Source of the DNA: Bacillota bacterium
GTDB taxonomy: Bacteria > Bacillota > Clostridia > Peptostreptococcales > Anaerovoracaceae
NCBI GenBank assembly: GCA_030527065.1
Contig: JAUNBO010000113.1
Location: 1 to 5,875 of the forward strand
Length of the DNA: 5,875 bases
Reading direction: 5' to 3'
Shown here: positions 1 to 5,843 of the stretch, one piece after another
How positions within the stretch are numbered: position 1 is the stretch's first letter
Layout of the letters: each line of letters begins with the position of its first letter
Program-made: the position numbers and the translations under genes
The notes under the pieces: model-generated
Told to the model about the DNA's origin: nothing
The model's input: the letters and a program-made list of their open reading frames with translations, nothing else
The model's database searches: none

Positions 1-381
1 TTCCTTTACGATTCGGTAGGAGCCCTCTTTGAGTGGGCCAAAGGGCGCCCAATGTGCGTCGAAGCCGTTTGCTTCATCCGGTGCAACGAAATACTCTACA
101 TCCGGCCCATCCTGGGCTGTGTTTATGGACACAGGCAGCTTGAACCAGATTCCGGCAATTTTTTTATCAAGGGAAAATTGCGCCCCGAAGCTTATGTTTT
201 CAGGGGAACTATTACCTATGGTGTATGTCAATTTGTCTTCGCTGATGGTTTCCTCATTGACAAACATCATAACTCCCTCTGGCTGCTGGGAAGGAATGAA
301 ATCGCTTCTCAGAAAAAATACGTATAACAGAACCACCAGAAGAACAACTGACAACCCTGCGGTCATGCATACTTTTTTCAA
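1..381 (-). CDS. Membrane-anchored Ig-like protein, paralogue A (3' end cut by window)
   Basis: This is 127 codons of a gene whose C-terminus lies beyond the left edge. The chosen start is TTG at 381, because AAAGGGG lies 8 bases upstream and the reading frame then aligns with the neighbouring paralogue (LKKV against MKKR). An in-frame ATG at 366 is an alternative. The N-terminus has a KK pair and one hydrophobic segment at about residues 6-23, which suggests a signal anchor with the rest outside the membrane. The outside part shares blocks with the gene at 427-876: QPEG, LTYTI, KKI.GIW and GSYRIVKE. By comparison about 22 codons are missing. The pattern of an N-terminal anchor, a GIW strand and a final GxYRIVK strand fits the small bacterial Ig-like domains of Firmicutes surface proteins (Big_14-like, from memory). 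The function is unknown. I am confident that it is a gene and less sure of the fold. Confidence 0.8.
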   Translation of the reverse strand, partial: MKKVCMTAGLSVVLLVVLLYVFFLRSDFIPSQQPEGVMMFVNEETISEDKLTYTIGNSSPENISFGAQFSLDKKIAGIWFKLPVSINTAQDGPDVEYFVAPDEANGFDAHWAPFGPLKEGSYRIVKE

Positions 382-402
382 AACATCATCCCCTTTCGAT
401 TG

Positions 403-420
403 TATCAGGAATTCCTGATA
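403..420. promoter_or_regulatory. Perfect 18-bp palindrome between the two paralogues
   Basis: TATCAGGAATTCCTGATA is its own reverse complement over all 18 bases. It lies in the 45-base gap between the stop of the gene at 427-876 and the TTG start at 381. As DNA it could be a dimeric repressor site. It abuts an extended -10-like TGATACAAT on the minus strand (399-407). As RNA it could fold into a 7-bp stem with an AAUU loop. No U-tract follows on either strand, so it does not look like a terminator. A start driven by that -10 would leave almost no leader before the ribosome binding site, which weakens the promoter reading. Confidence 0.45.
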
Positions 421-426
421 ACGACT

Positions 427-876
427 CTACTGTACTTCAAAAAGAGCAAGCAGATAGTATGGGTCTTCTGTCAGCTCTTCCCCATACATCCAAACCTCCT
501 TTACGATTCGATAGGATCCCTTCCCGGGTGTCCAATGGGACGTCCAAAAGGCATCGCGACTCGATGTTTCTCCAGGCTCAAGAGAGATCAGGGGGAGGGT
601 TATGAGCATGTCCTCGGTAAATGTCAACGGAATCCAGATGCCAAATATTTTCTTTTCAATAAAATACTTTGACCCCCAGCAGATCTTTTTTTCCAAAGTA
701 TTCTCAATGGTATACGTCAGGCCGTCCGCCGTGACGGATCCTTCTTCGACCCACATTGTTATTCCTTCAGGTTGGGCGGAGAAAGCATGATCGCTTTTTA
801 TGGAAACCACATATACCGCAGCACCCAACAAAAGCAGTATCACCACACTAATGATCCATCGCTTCTTCATGGCCAT
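427..876 (-). CDS. Membrane-anchored Ig-like protein, paralogue B
   Basis: This is a complete 149-aa protein. The start is ATG at 876 (MAMKKRW) or the second ATG at 870. Both are served by the purine-rich AAAAGGAAAGGAT just upstream, and the second matches the paralogue's N-terminus better. Residues about 7-26 are a hydrophobic segment after a basic start (MKKRW), which indicates a signal anchor or uncleaved signal peptide. The remaining part, about 120 residues, contains QPEG, LTYTIENT, KKIFGIWIPL, LEPGE and KGSYRIVKEVW. The order fits a compact beta-sandwich in which 'W.pL', 'l.PGE' and 'GxYRIvK' are strand signatures of bacterial Ig-like domains (Big_14-like, from memory). It has no catalytic motif and no lipobox. 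It starts 32 bases after the lipoprotein gene ends, which suggests co-transcription. The likely role is structural or ligand-binding at the cell surface, by inference only. Confidence 0.85.
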   Translation of the reverse strand: MAMKKRWIISVVILLLLGAAVYVVSIKSDHAFSAQPEGITMWVEEGSVTADGLTYTIENTLEKKICWGSKYFIEKKIFGIWIPLTFTEDMLITLPLISLEPGETSSRDAFWTSHWTPGKGSYRIVKEVWMYGEELTEDPYYLLALFEVQ

Positions 877-908
877 ATCCTTTCCTTTTCTGTCCCGGAA
901 CGTCCTGA

Positions 909-1526
909 CTATAATTCCTCGCGAGAAGGGCTTTCATAAATAACGTTTCCGGCTGCGTCCTTACCGGCTATTTTTTGGATACCGGCGCTGGGGTCCGGGA
1001 TATCCCAGACACGCTCCAGCAGGAAGCCTCCGTTTTCCACCGTTGCAGATATTGTGACCTCATCGGTAAACAGCAGTTCTATCTCCTGGATGGCAGCGTC
1101 GTGAACCAATCCGTAGAATAGATACAGGGCCCCCTGCTCCTCTGCCTGTGATCTGGCCCATACACTGGAGAAATTGAGGGGCTCCTGTTCATCAAGCAAC
1201 TGTGGACCGGCGCCTCCGCCAATCACCACAGATTCCGTCTCCGGCGTGGCATAGCACAGACCCATGGCCGCAGACAAATGATCCGTTGCAGTGCATTTGA
1301 ACAGAACAGCTTCCTCATAGCCGCTGACATTGCCGTCTTGCAATTCCTTTATCAGAACGATTTCCACGTCTTCCTTTGTAATATCTTCGGCCTCAATTTG
1401 TTCCGCATAAAGCGCCTGCTTCTCATCGAAGGACATTTCCGTGGTTTCTTCCGGCTGTGCGCCACAGGCAGCCATCAAAAACAAACCCAATGCGAACAGA
1501 AAAAAGATGGCGATACGTAGCTTCAT
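909..1526 (-). CDS. Secreted lipoprotein of unknown function
   Basis: This is a complete 205-aa protein. The ATG at 1526 is supported by an excellent AAAGGAGG 8 bases upstream. The N-terminus is a lipoprotein signal: K2 and R4, a hydrophobic stretch at about residues 5-19, and a lipobox-like LMAAC with the lipidated cysteine at position 21. An acidic, charged linker follows (about residues 25-55). The mature part has hydrophobic alternations typical of beta-strands and ends with 'GIQKIAGKDAAGNVIYES', a pattern (I..I...D..GNVIYE) that recurs in Firmicutes surface lipoproteins. No enzyme motif is visible. It precedes the two Ig-like paralogues in transcription order with a 32-base gap, so the three are probably made together and act outside the membrane. 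Its first codons and part of its ribosome binding site lie in a 25-bp repeat that is also found at the next upstream gene. Confidence 0.88.
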   Translation of the reverse strand: MKLRIAIFFLFALGLFLMAACGAQPEETTEMSFDEKQALYAEQIEAEDITKEDVEIVLIKELQDGNVSGYEEAVLFKCTATDHLSAAMGLCYATPETESVVIGGGAGPQLLDEQEPLNFSSVWARSQAEEQGALYLFYGLVHDAAIQEIELLFTDEVTISATVENGGFLLERVWDIPDPSAGIQKIAGKDAAGNVIYESPSREEL

Positions 1527-1537
1527 TATCGTTTCCT
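1513..1537. repeat. 25-bp direct repeat, copy 1 (lipoprotein gene start)
   Basis: These 25 bases are identical to 2128-2152 in the same orientation. Read on the minus strand the repeat holds AGGAAACGATAATG followed by the codons for KLR and the start of I. It therefore carries the end of the ribosome binding site and the first codons of the lipoprotein gene. The match ends sharply on both sides (g against t at 1512/2127, c against g at 1538/2153). Confidence 0.9.
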
Positions 1538-1542
1538 CCTTT
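1535..1542 (-). promoter_or_regulatory. Strong ribosome binding site of the lipoprotein gene
   Basis: AAAGGAGG on the minus strand sits 8 bases before the ATG at 1526 and decides that start. It straddles a junction. Its AGG end lies in the 25-bp repeat (1513-1537), while its AAAGG end is outside it, next to or within the IS110 remnant. The repeat copy at 2128-2152 has only a CCAGGAAACG context, a weaker site. Confidence 0.75.
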
Positions 1543-1760
1543 CACCTGCCTTACCGGCCTTTTACAGAAGGCTTCCCCTGGCAGGCAGGCAGGGAGAAAG
1601 CCTTGGCGCTACGGGAGCTGGCCCGTACTTCTATCGGCACAGGGAGCGCTGCTCTGTCTTTTGAGCTTCGCCAGACCATCCGACACATCTGCTTTCCACA
1701 GGGGCAAATCGACCTTTCAGATAAGGAAATCAAGGAGGCAGATGTAGCTATGCAGTTAAT
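1541..1760 (+). mobile_element. Decayed IS110-family transposase fragment
   Basis: The plus strand encodes a middle piece of an IS110-type transposase, covering roughly the linker between the N-terminal DEDD nuclease domain and the C-terminal transposase domain. The first part reads LTGLLQKASPGR (about 1550-1585). After a frame change in the GGCA repeat at 1580-1592 it continues GREKALALRELARTSIG, then SAALSFELRQTI, ending near DKEIKEADVAMQLM at about 1758. This follows the family pattern as I recall it: LxxLLxKASxGxxxxEKAxxLRxLAxxSxG followed by ALxxxxxQTIxxI. Neither the catalytic N-terminal half nor the C-terminal half with its catalytic serine is present, so it cannot transpose. Adding one GGCA unit would restore a single frame. 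It lies antisense between two minus-strand genes, and its right end meets the stop codon of the gene at 1764-2141. Confidence 0.82.
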
Positions 1761-1763
1761 GTA

Positions 1764-2141
1764 TCATCCTGGTTCTTCCGGTTCTCCATATTTACAGTCT
1801 GCATACACATACAAGCCGCAAATCGCATAAAATAAAATGAATACCACACCGATACCTGCTTGGAGCAGACCGGCCAACTCATTGGAAAAACTGAGCGCAA
1901 TATTTCTTACTCCAACCAACGCCCCAAAAAAACCTCCCCAAAACACTCCCCGGGCCAACAGGAAACCGCTTAAATATACTGCAAGCAACCCCACCACAGA
2001 AAGAGGCTGAAGCACCATCTCCCATCCATACTCCATAATGGTATTGACGCTTAACTTAGTTAGTAAAAACGCAGGTGCAAAAAATATAGCTATTCTAACC
2101 CACTTTCTCATAGTTGCACCATTAGATATACGTAGCTTCAT
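1764..2141 (-). CDS. Small multi-pass membrane protein, unknown function
   Basis: With the start at 2141 this is a 125-aa hydrophobic protein. Segments at about residues 15-34, 45-63, 66-83 and 91-113 suggest 3-4 membrane spans. The C-terminus is short, charged and probably not in the membrane (YADCKYGEPEEPG). I do not recognise the family. The start is uncertain. ATG 2141 (MKLRIS) has AGGA 8 bases upstream, but this start lies inside the 25-bp repeat shared with the lipoprotein gene, so MKLRI may be acquired. ATG 2111 (MRKWVRIAIFF) begins right at the first membrane segment but has a poor binding site. ATG 2225 (MGTIWEM, 153 aa) has AAGGGGG 8 bases upstream and would add a hydrophilic 28-residue N-terminus. 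It is probably the first gene of the minus-strand group, separated from the lipoprotein gene by the IS110 remnant. Confidence 0.68.
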   Translation of the reverse strand: MKLRISNGATMRKWVRIAIFFAPAFLLTKLSVNTIMEYGWEMVLQPLSVVGLLAVYLSGFLLARGVFWGGFFGALVGVRNIALSFSNELAGLLQAGIGVVFILFYAICGLYVYADCKYGEPEEPG

Positions 2142-2152
2142 TATCGTTTCCT
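2128..2152. repeat. 25-bp direct repeat, copy 2 (membrane protein gene start)
   Basis: This is a perfect copy of 1513-1537. On the minus strand it supplies AGGA, the ATG at 2141 and the first codons MKLR of the small membrane-protein gene. The two copies are 590 bases apart, so they bracket the whole remaining membrane-protein gene and the IS110 fragment. Confidence 0.9.
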
Positions 2153-2170
2153 GGTACAATGCAGTTGCAT
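2141..2170 (-). CDS. Possible 9-residue upstream peptide coupled to the membrane protein gene
   Basis: ATG at 2170 opens a short frame, MQLHCTRKR, ending in TAA at 2143-2141. The stop overlaps the ATG at 2141 as TAATG, the classic arrangement for translational coupling. GAAAGGA lies 7 bases upstream of the ATG, a good ribosome binding site. It could be a leader peptide, or a remnant left when the downstream sequence was rearranged. Short frames of this kind also arise by chance, so this is a weak call. Confidence 0.25.
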   Translation of the reverse strand: MQLHCTRKR

Positions 2171-2250
2171 TATATGTTCCTTTCTTCTTCCGGACATTGC
2201 CACCCATTTCCCAAATCGTTCCCATAGGCGCAACCCCCTTCTTACTTTTG

Positions 2251-2259
2251 AGAATAGCA
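2251..2259 (-). promoter_or_regulatory. Extended -10-like element, minus strand
   Basis: TGCTATTCT on the minus strand fits TGn plus TATAAT with two changes. The hexamer 17 bases upstream, TTTTAA, is a poor -35, so this would rely on the extended -10. It lies upstream of every candidate start of the gene at 1764-2141 and could start the minus-strand operon. Confidence 0.3.
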
Positions 2260-2267
2260 CACTTTCT

Positions 2268-2297
2268 ACTGTATTAAAAGTATGAGTATCGTTTCAA
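2268..2297 (-). promoter_or_regulatory. Possible promoter for the minus-strand gene group
   Basis: On the minus strand, TTGAAA (2292-2297, five of six matches to the -35 consensus) is followed after 18 bases by TACAGT (2268-2273, four of six matches to the -10). The -35 sits inside an imperfect inverted repeat, GTATCG.TTT.CAATAC, at 2286-2300, which could be an operator. It would give a leader of over 100 bases before the start at 2141. It competes with the extended -10 just downstream, and neither is decisive. Confidence 0.35.
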
Positions 2298-2624
2298 TAC
2301 AGCTTTTTTCTCCTTATTTATTGCACTTTGCGATTTACCCCTTTATACAATATAAGATTGATTCGATACACATTTGTTACATTTTTATTTCTTTCATCTT
2401 ACCTCCTAAAGCTTTATGGCGCCAACTGCGAAATAAGGGCACATACATCGCATTTTCTAAGTCCGCTTTAATATCCCAATTTATGCCTTTGTTAATATAG
2501 ATAAAAAACTCAGCACAGTGTTGCGCTGTTTTATTAATTTTTTTAATAGAACGACTTGAATACGTTTTTAATAGAGAAGTAGAAATTTCAGCCTTTGTTT
2601 TCAACCCTGAGTTTTAATAAAGCA
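2281..2624. other. AT-rich divergent spacer, no confident gene
   Basis: About 340 bases are clearly richer in A and T than either flank and contain no confident gene. A 75-codon minus frame (2377-2604, TTG start) has fair low-GC codon use and encodes a lysine-rich peptide beginning KTKAEISTSLLK. It has no ribosome binding site, no recognised motif, and a terminator-like hairpin inside it. It may be a gene remnant or chance. The end of this frame carries an AGGAGGT followed by ATGAAAGAAATA, but that frame closes after six codons. The region otherwise serves as the promoter spacer between the two gene groups. Confidence 0.55.
2503..2528 (-). terminator. Terminator-like hairpin in the spacer
   Basis: On the minus strand CAGCGCA, loop ACAC and TGTGCTG form a 7-bp stem with one G-U pair. 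AG and then six U residues follow (from 2508-2503). An A-rich run precedes it. Read on the plus strand the same arms have one A-C mismatch and are followed by TTTT, then an AT-rich tract, so it could work weakly in that direction too. No active gene obviously ends here, so it may end antisense transcription or mark the end of a lost gene. Confidence 0.35.
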
Positions 2625-2653
2625 TTGACAGGAAATCACTTTTATCATATTTT
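2625..2653 (+). promoter_or_regulatory. Promoter of the ABC transporter operon
   Basis: A perfect -35 TTGACA (2625-2630) is followed after the ideal 17 bases by TATTTT (2648-2653), four of six matches to the -10. The sequence upstream of the -35 is AT-rich and could act as an UP element. Transcription would begin near 2660, leaving a leader of under 20 bases that is almost entirely the ribosome binding site. This leaves no room for a leader-based control element, so regulation, if any, should be by a DNA-binding protein. Confidence 0.65.
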
Positions 2654-2661
2654 AAGAAAAA

Positions 2662-2668
2662 AAGGAGG
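2662..2668 (+). promoter_or_regulatory. Ribosome binding site fixing the TTG start of the ATPase
   Basis: AAGGAGG ends 9 bases before TTG 2678. No ATG lies at a usable distance, and the TTG frame begins directly with the conserved N-terminal strand of the ATPase (SILLARDLAKCYG), so TTG is the start. Confidence 0.8.
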
Positions 2669-2677
2669 GCGGGGGAT

Positions 2678-3361
2678 TTGTCGATACTTCTGGCCCGGGA
2701 TCTGGCCAAATGCTACGGCAGCGGAACACAGGCCACCAAGGCGGTGGACGGCGTCACCTTTTCTGTGGAAAAGGGAGAATTCATTGCGGTCATCGGAAGA
2801 TCCGGCTGCGGAAAAACAACGCTCCTCCACATGCTTGGCGGTCTGGAGACCCCTGATTCCGGCAAGGTGGAAATATCGGGGCAAGATATTTTTTCCATGA
2901 GCAAAGAAGACTTGACTGTTTTCCGCAGACAGAACATCGGCTTTGTCTTTCAGGCATACAATCTGCTCCCCATCCTGGATGTTTTTGAAAACATCGTGCT
3001 GCCGCTGCGGATGGACGGCAGAGAGGCGGAGGCGGATTTCTTCAACGAGATCGTGGGCATGCTGGAGCTGGAGGACAAGCTTCTGAAGCTGCCCTCTCAG
3101 CTTTCCGGCGGCGAGCAGCAACGCACGGCCATCGCGCGTTCCTTGATCACTCAGCCGGCCCTGCTTCTGGCAGACGAGCCCACCGGCAACCTGGATTCTC
3201 AAACCAGCGCCAATGTTCTGGCCCTCTTGAAGGACACAGGAAAGCGTTTTGGGCAGACGGTGGTGATGGTCACCCACAGCATGGACATTGCCCGGACCGC
3301 GGACCGGATCATCGAGATGGCCGACGGGACCATCAAGAAGGTGCATTATGGGGAAGGATAG
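2678..3361 (+). CDS. ABC transporter ATP-binding protein (MacB/LolD type)
   Basis: This is a 227-aa nucleotide-binding subunit with the usual length and all motifs: Walker A GRSGCGKT (40-47), Q-loop glutamine at 92 (FVFQAYNLLP), signature LSGGEQQR (142-149), Walker B LLLADEP with catalytic Glu167, D-loop TGNLDS (169-174) and the switch histidine at 200 (VTHS). The QAYNLLP and DEPTGNLD sequences are characteristic of the LolD/MacB/FtsE group that pairs with FtsX-type permeases. It should dimerise at the inner face of the membrane and hydrolyse ATP to drive the permease encoded next. The start is TTG, set by AAGGAGG. The gene overlaps the permease gene by 14 bases, so the two are translationally coupled. 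The substrate cannot be inferred from an ATPase of this type. Confidence 0.96.
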   Translation: MSILLARDLAKCYGSGTQATKAVDGVTFSVEKGEFIAVIGRSGCGKTTLLHMLGGLETPDSGKVEISGQDIFSMSKEDLTVFRRQNIGFVFQAYNLLPILDVFENIVLPLRMDGREAEADFFNEIVGMLELEDKLLKLPSQLSGGEQQRTAIARSLITQPALLLADEPTGNLDSQTSANVLALLKDTGKRFGQTVVMVTHSMDIARTADRIIEMADGTIKKVHYGEG

Positions 3362-5843
3362 AAACTTCTGGCGTCATCTTGCATGGCAGTCCCTGAAGCA
3401 TGACCGGGAACGCAATCTGTTGGTCGTCATTTCCACCATGATCATGGCCTTGATCATAGCAGGCACGTTAAACATAGGGGTCAGTATAAACAACACTCTT
3501 GATGCAGACCGGGACAAGCGGACAGGCACCACTGCCTCGGCAGAGCTGACGCACCCTTCTCAGGAGCAGTTGGACATACTGCGGTCAGCCGATTACATAG
3601 AGACCGTCGGCTGCCGGGTCCATATGGGAACGGTCCGTCAGGGAAATCTCTCGGCGGCGTTCGTCTATTGCGACGATCCGGAATGGGACCTCCATACGGC
3701 AGCCACGCTGGAGGACTTCTCAGGGGAACTCCCCCGGGAAAGCAACGAGATCATGGCCTCCCGCCAGACCCTTCTGGCCTTTGGTCTGGAGGACCCCGCC
3801 CCGGGGGCCGCGCTGGTACTGGATTCCTCCTCGCATATCGTTACCGCCGTTTTCACGGAATATCGCGAATTTGATCCGGAGACGGAAAACATCCTTTTTG
3901 TCAGCGGTGCCTTCGACCCGGTGCGGAGCAGAGACCTTGAGGCCCACGGCACGGCCTTCCTCAGCTTTCGGCAAAACCCCATAGTCAGCAGCTTTCGGGA
4001 ATCAGCCGCCCTGATCGGGTTGGACAAAGAGCCGGTCCCGCCCCTGTGGCGCCTGACGGAGGATCTGCATGGAGAAGCAGAACTGAAGTCCCAACAGGAA
4101 TTGCGTTTGGTGCCCCGGCCCGTGTATCGTGCCGAAGCAGGGGCTTTGGCCGCCGCGTACTTATTGATCCTCATTCCTGCTGTCGCAGGGGGCTTCGTGC
4201 TGATAAACGGTTGCTTTTACTTTTCCCTGGCCCGGGATATCCGCCAGTACGCCCTTCTGGCAGCGGTGGGGGCCACGGCGAAACAACGGGAGAAGCTTGC
4301 GATGTACCAGGGGGCGGTTCTGGCTTTTTGCGGCATGTTCCTGGGCTGCCTGCTGTCCATTCCTCTTGTGCACCTCTTGATGCCCGTGGTGGGAAGGGTC
4401 CTCAACATTACAGGGAGCGAAGTTGTGATCTCCTTCAACCCCTTCGCTTATCTCATCATGTTTTTCCTGGTTTTGTGGACGGTGTGGTTTGCTTCCCGCA
4501 TGGCCTCCCTCCGGGTGGCCCGGGTCAGCGTTACCGGCGCTTTGCGCCGGGGCGGCTTACAGACCTGGCAGTACCATGGCAAGAGCGCCGAGGCAGGAAA
4601 GTTGGGTAAGATGGCCCTTTCCAACCTGAAGCGCACACCTGCCGCCACTCTTTCCATCCTCGTTTCCCTCTGCCTGGGGATCACGGTATTTCTGACGGTG
4701 GCTCTCATCGTGCCGTCTATGGATTCCGAAAGCTTTACAGATAATTATATCGGGACTCACGATATCGTCCTGCTCAATGATACGCTTTCCCCCCAATACC
4801 AGTCCGGCCCGCCCCTCCAGAAGTTCGACCCGGCCTTTATGGAACAGCTTTCCCGGATGGACGGGGTCAATGGGGTCTATCCGGCCAGGATCGGAAATGT
4901 AAAGGTCGGATACGATCAGGCCGTTTTCGGGGAATACTTCCGCACTTCAAAGGCAAACATGCCCGATGACGATTATATGGACGGCCTGCTGATAGGGATC
5001 GAAAGCGGCTATCTGGAAAGCCGGAGGGACGTCCTGGGCGAGGGGCGTCCTTTGGAAAGGGTGATAGACATTGAGGCTTTTGAGCGCGGAGAGTTCCTTT
5101 TGATCGGGGCCGACGATCCCTCCCTTTTCCCTGAAACCGGGGAAATCCGCATTGTGATCCCGGAAACGGAACAAAGCTTTTCTCTCCCCATCGGCGGGTT
5201 TGTCCCCCGTACATTCCAGAGCAATCTGACCTTCCGAAGCTGCCCCGATCTGTACGTCCATGTCAGCCTGTTGGAAAAATTCCCGGAAGAGCTTATCATC
5301 AGCCGGATCGACATAGACGCCGAGGCTCAGTACCTGCATGTCATAGAAAGACGCCTGGCCGAAATCGCAGAGGCGGACAACCAGATCGAAATGATCAGCT
5401 GGCTGGGGACCATGGAGGAAACGGATGCGGCCAGGGCCGCCGTGGGGCTCCTGGGCTTTGCCCTGGCCGGCCTGCTCATCCTCATTGGCGGCCTGAACTT
5501 CCTGAACGTGATGATCATAAACACCACTTTGCGAAAGTCCGAGTTCGCCGTCCTGAGAAGCGTTGGCATGACGGCAAGGCAGCTGTACACCATGCTCCTT
5601 TATGAAGGCTTCTTTTACTGGGTCGGGACCTTGCTCCTGCTATCCACGGCCGGAGGCTTTGCGGCATGGTTTGTCTTCCGGCTTTTCCGTTCCGAGGCCA
5701 CCTATGCGGTGGTCCATTTCCCCTGGGCCTTAACCATCATAATATGCGCATTTGTCCTCTTCCTGCTCCTTTCCATTCCCATAGCCGTGTATCGGGGAGA
5801 AGAAAAGAAATCCATTTCACAGACCTTGCGGGATATGAATTAG
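3348..5843 (+). CDS. ABC transporter permease with two FtsX domains
   Basis: This is an 831-aa membrane protein. ATG 3348 (MGKDRNFW) was chosen because AAGG lies 6 bases upstream and it opens with the usual hydrophilic cytoplasmic start. A longer in-frame start at 3288 is buried in the ATPase gene. The layout is a doubled MacB/FtsX half: TM1 24-44, an outside domain of about 220 residues (45-265), TM2-4 near 266-290, 323-345 and 366-385, then TM5 433-456, a second outside domain of about 240 residues (457-697), and TM6-8 near 698-723, 755-778 and 793-815. The FtsX signatures are RQYALLAAVGATAKQ (299-313) and KSEFAVLRSVGMTARQ (730-745), the segments that contact the ATPase. With the ATPase it should form a complete transporter. 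Eight spans with two outside domains differ from the ten-span, single-domain BceB type. Possible roles are lipid, peptide or antimicrobial export, or signalling to the envelope. Confidence 0.94.
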   Translation: MGKDRNFWRHLAWQSLKHDRERNLLVVISTMIMALIIAGTLNIGVSINNTLDADRDKRTGTTASAELTHPSQEQLDILRSADYIETVGCRVHMGTVRQGNLSAAFVYCDDPEWDLHTAATLEDFSGELPRESNEIMASRQTLLAFGLEDPAPGAALVLDSSSHIVTAVFTEYREFDPETENILFVSGAFDPVRSRDLEAHGTAFLSFRQNPIVSSFRESAALIGLDKEPVPPLWRLTEDLHGEAELKSQQELRLVPRPVYRAEAGALAAAYLLILIPAVAGGFVLINGCFYFSLARDIRQYALLAAVGATAKQREKLAMYQGAVLAFCGMFLGCLLSIPLVHLLMPVVGRVLNITGSEVVISFNPFAYLIMFFLVLWTVWFASRMASLRVARVSVTGALRRGGLQTWQYHGKSAEAGKLGKMALSNLKRTPAATLSILVSLCLGITVFLTVALIVPSMDSESFTDNYIGTHDIVLLNDTLSPQYQSGPPLQKFDPAFMEQLSRMDGVNGVYPARIGNVKVGYDQAVFGEYFRTSKANMPDDDYMDGLLIGIESGYLESRRDVLGEGRPLERVIDIEAFERGEFLLIGADDPSLFPETGEIRIVIPETEQSFSLPIGGFVPRTFQSNLTFRSCPDLYVHVSLLEKFPEELIISRIDIDAEAQYLHVIERRLAEIAEADNQIEMISWLGTMEETDAARAAVGLLGFALAGLLILIGGLNFLNVMIINTTLRKSEFAVLRSVGMTARQLYTMLLYEGFFYWVGTLLLLSTAGGFAAWFVFRLFRSEATYAVVHFPWALTIIICAFVLFLLLSIPIAVYRGEEKKSISQTLRDMN

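Noticed and set aside
1568..1604. Stem AAGGCTT/AAGCCTT as a terminator
   Set aside because: No T-run follows on either strand, the loop is long, and the arms fall inside the transposase-like reading frame.
1441..1830. Plus-strand open frame across the lipoprotein start and membrane-protein end read as one gene
   Set aside because: Only the middle (about 1590-1760) resembles a transposase. The ends are antisense to the two real minus-strand genes, and no ribosome binding site precedes the start.
1747..1830. AAGGAGG and ATG on the plus strand near 1733-1752 as a small gene start
   Set aside because: The site falls inside the transposase remnant, the spacing to the ATG is 11 bases, and the product is antisense to the membrane-protein C-terminus.
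2645..3346. Long minus-strand frame opposite the ATPase
   Set aside because: It is the antisense shadow of a fully motif-bearing ATPase gene, and its protein has no coherent domain pattern.
3288..3347. Upstream in-frame extension of the permease
   Set aside because: It lies inside the ATPase gene in another frame and reads as arginine- and proline-rich antisignal (PGPRTGSSRW). ATG 3348 has its own binding site and a family-like start.
4046..4609. Plus-strand frame within the permease
   Set aside because: It is out of frame with the FtsX coding sequence, and its composition (G, R, P rich) is typical of shadow frames in GC-rich DNA.
2678..5843. BceAB-type bacitracin or antimicrobial-peptide transporter
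   Set aside because: The permease has eight predicted spans and two large outside domains. BceB has ten spans and one such domain, and no BceRS-like pair is present.
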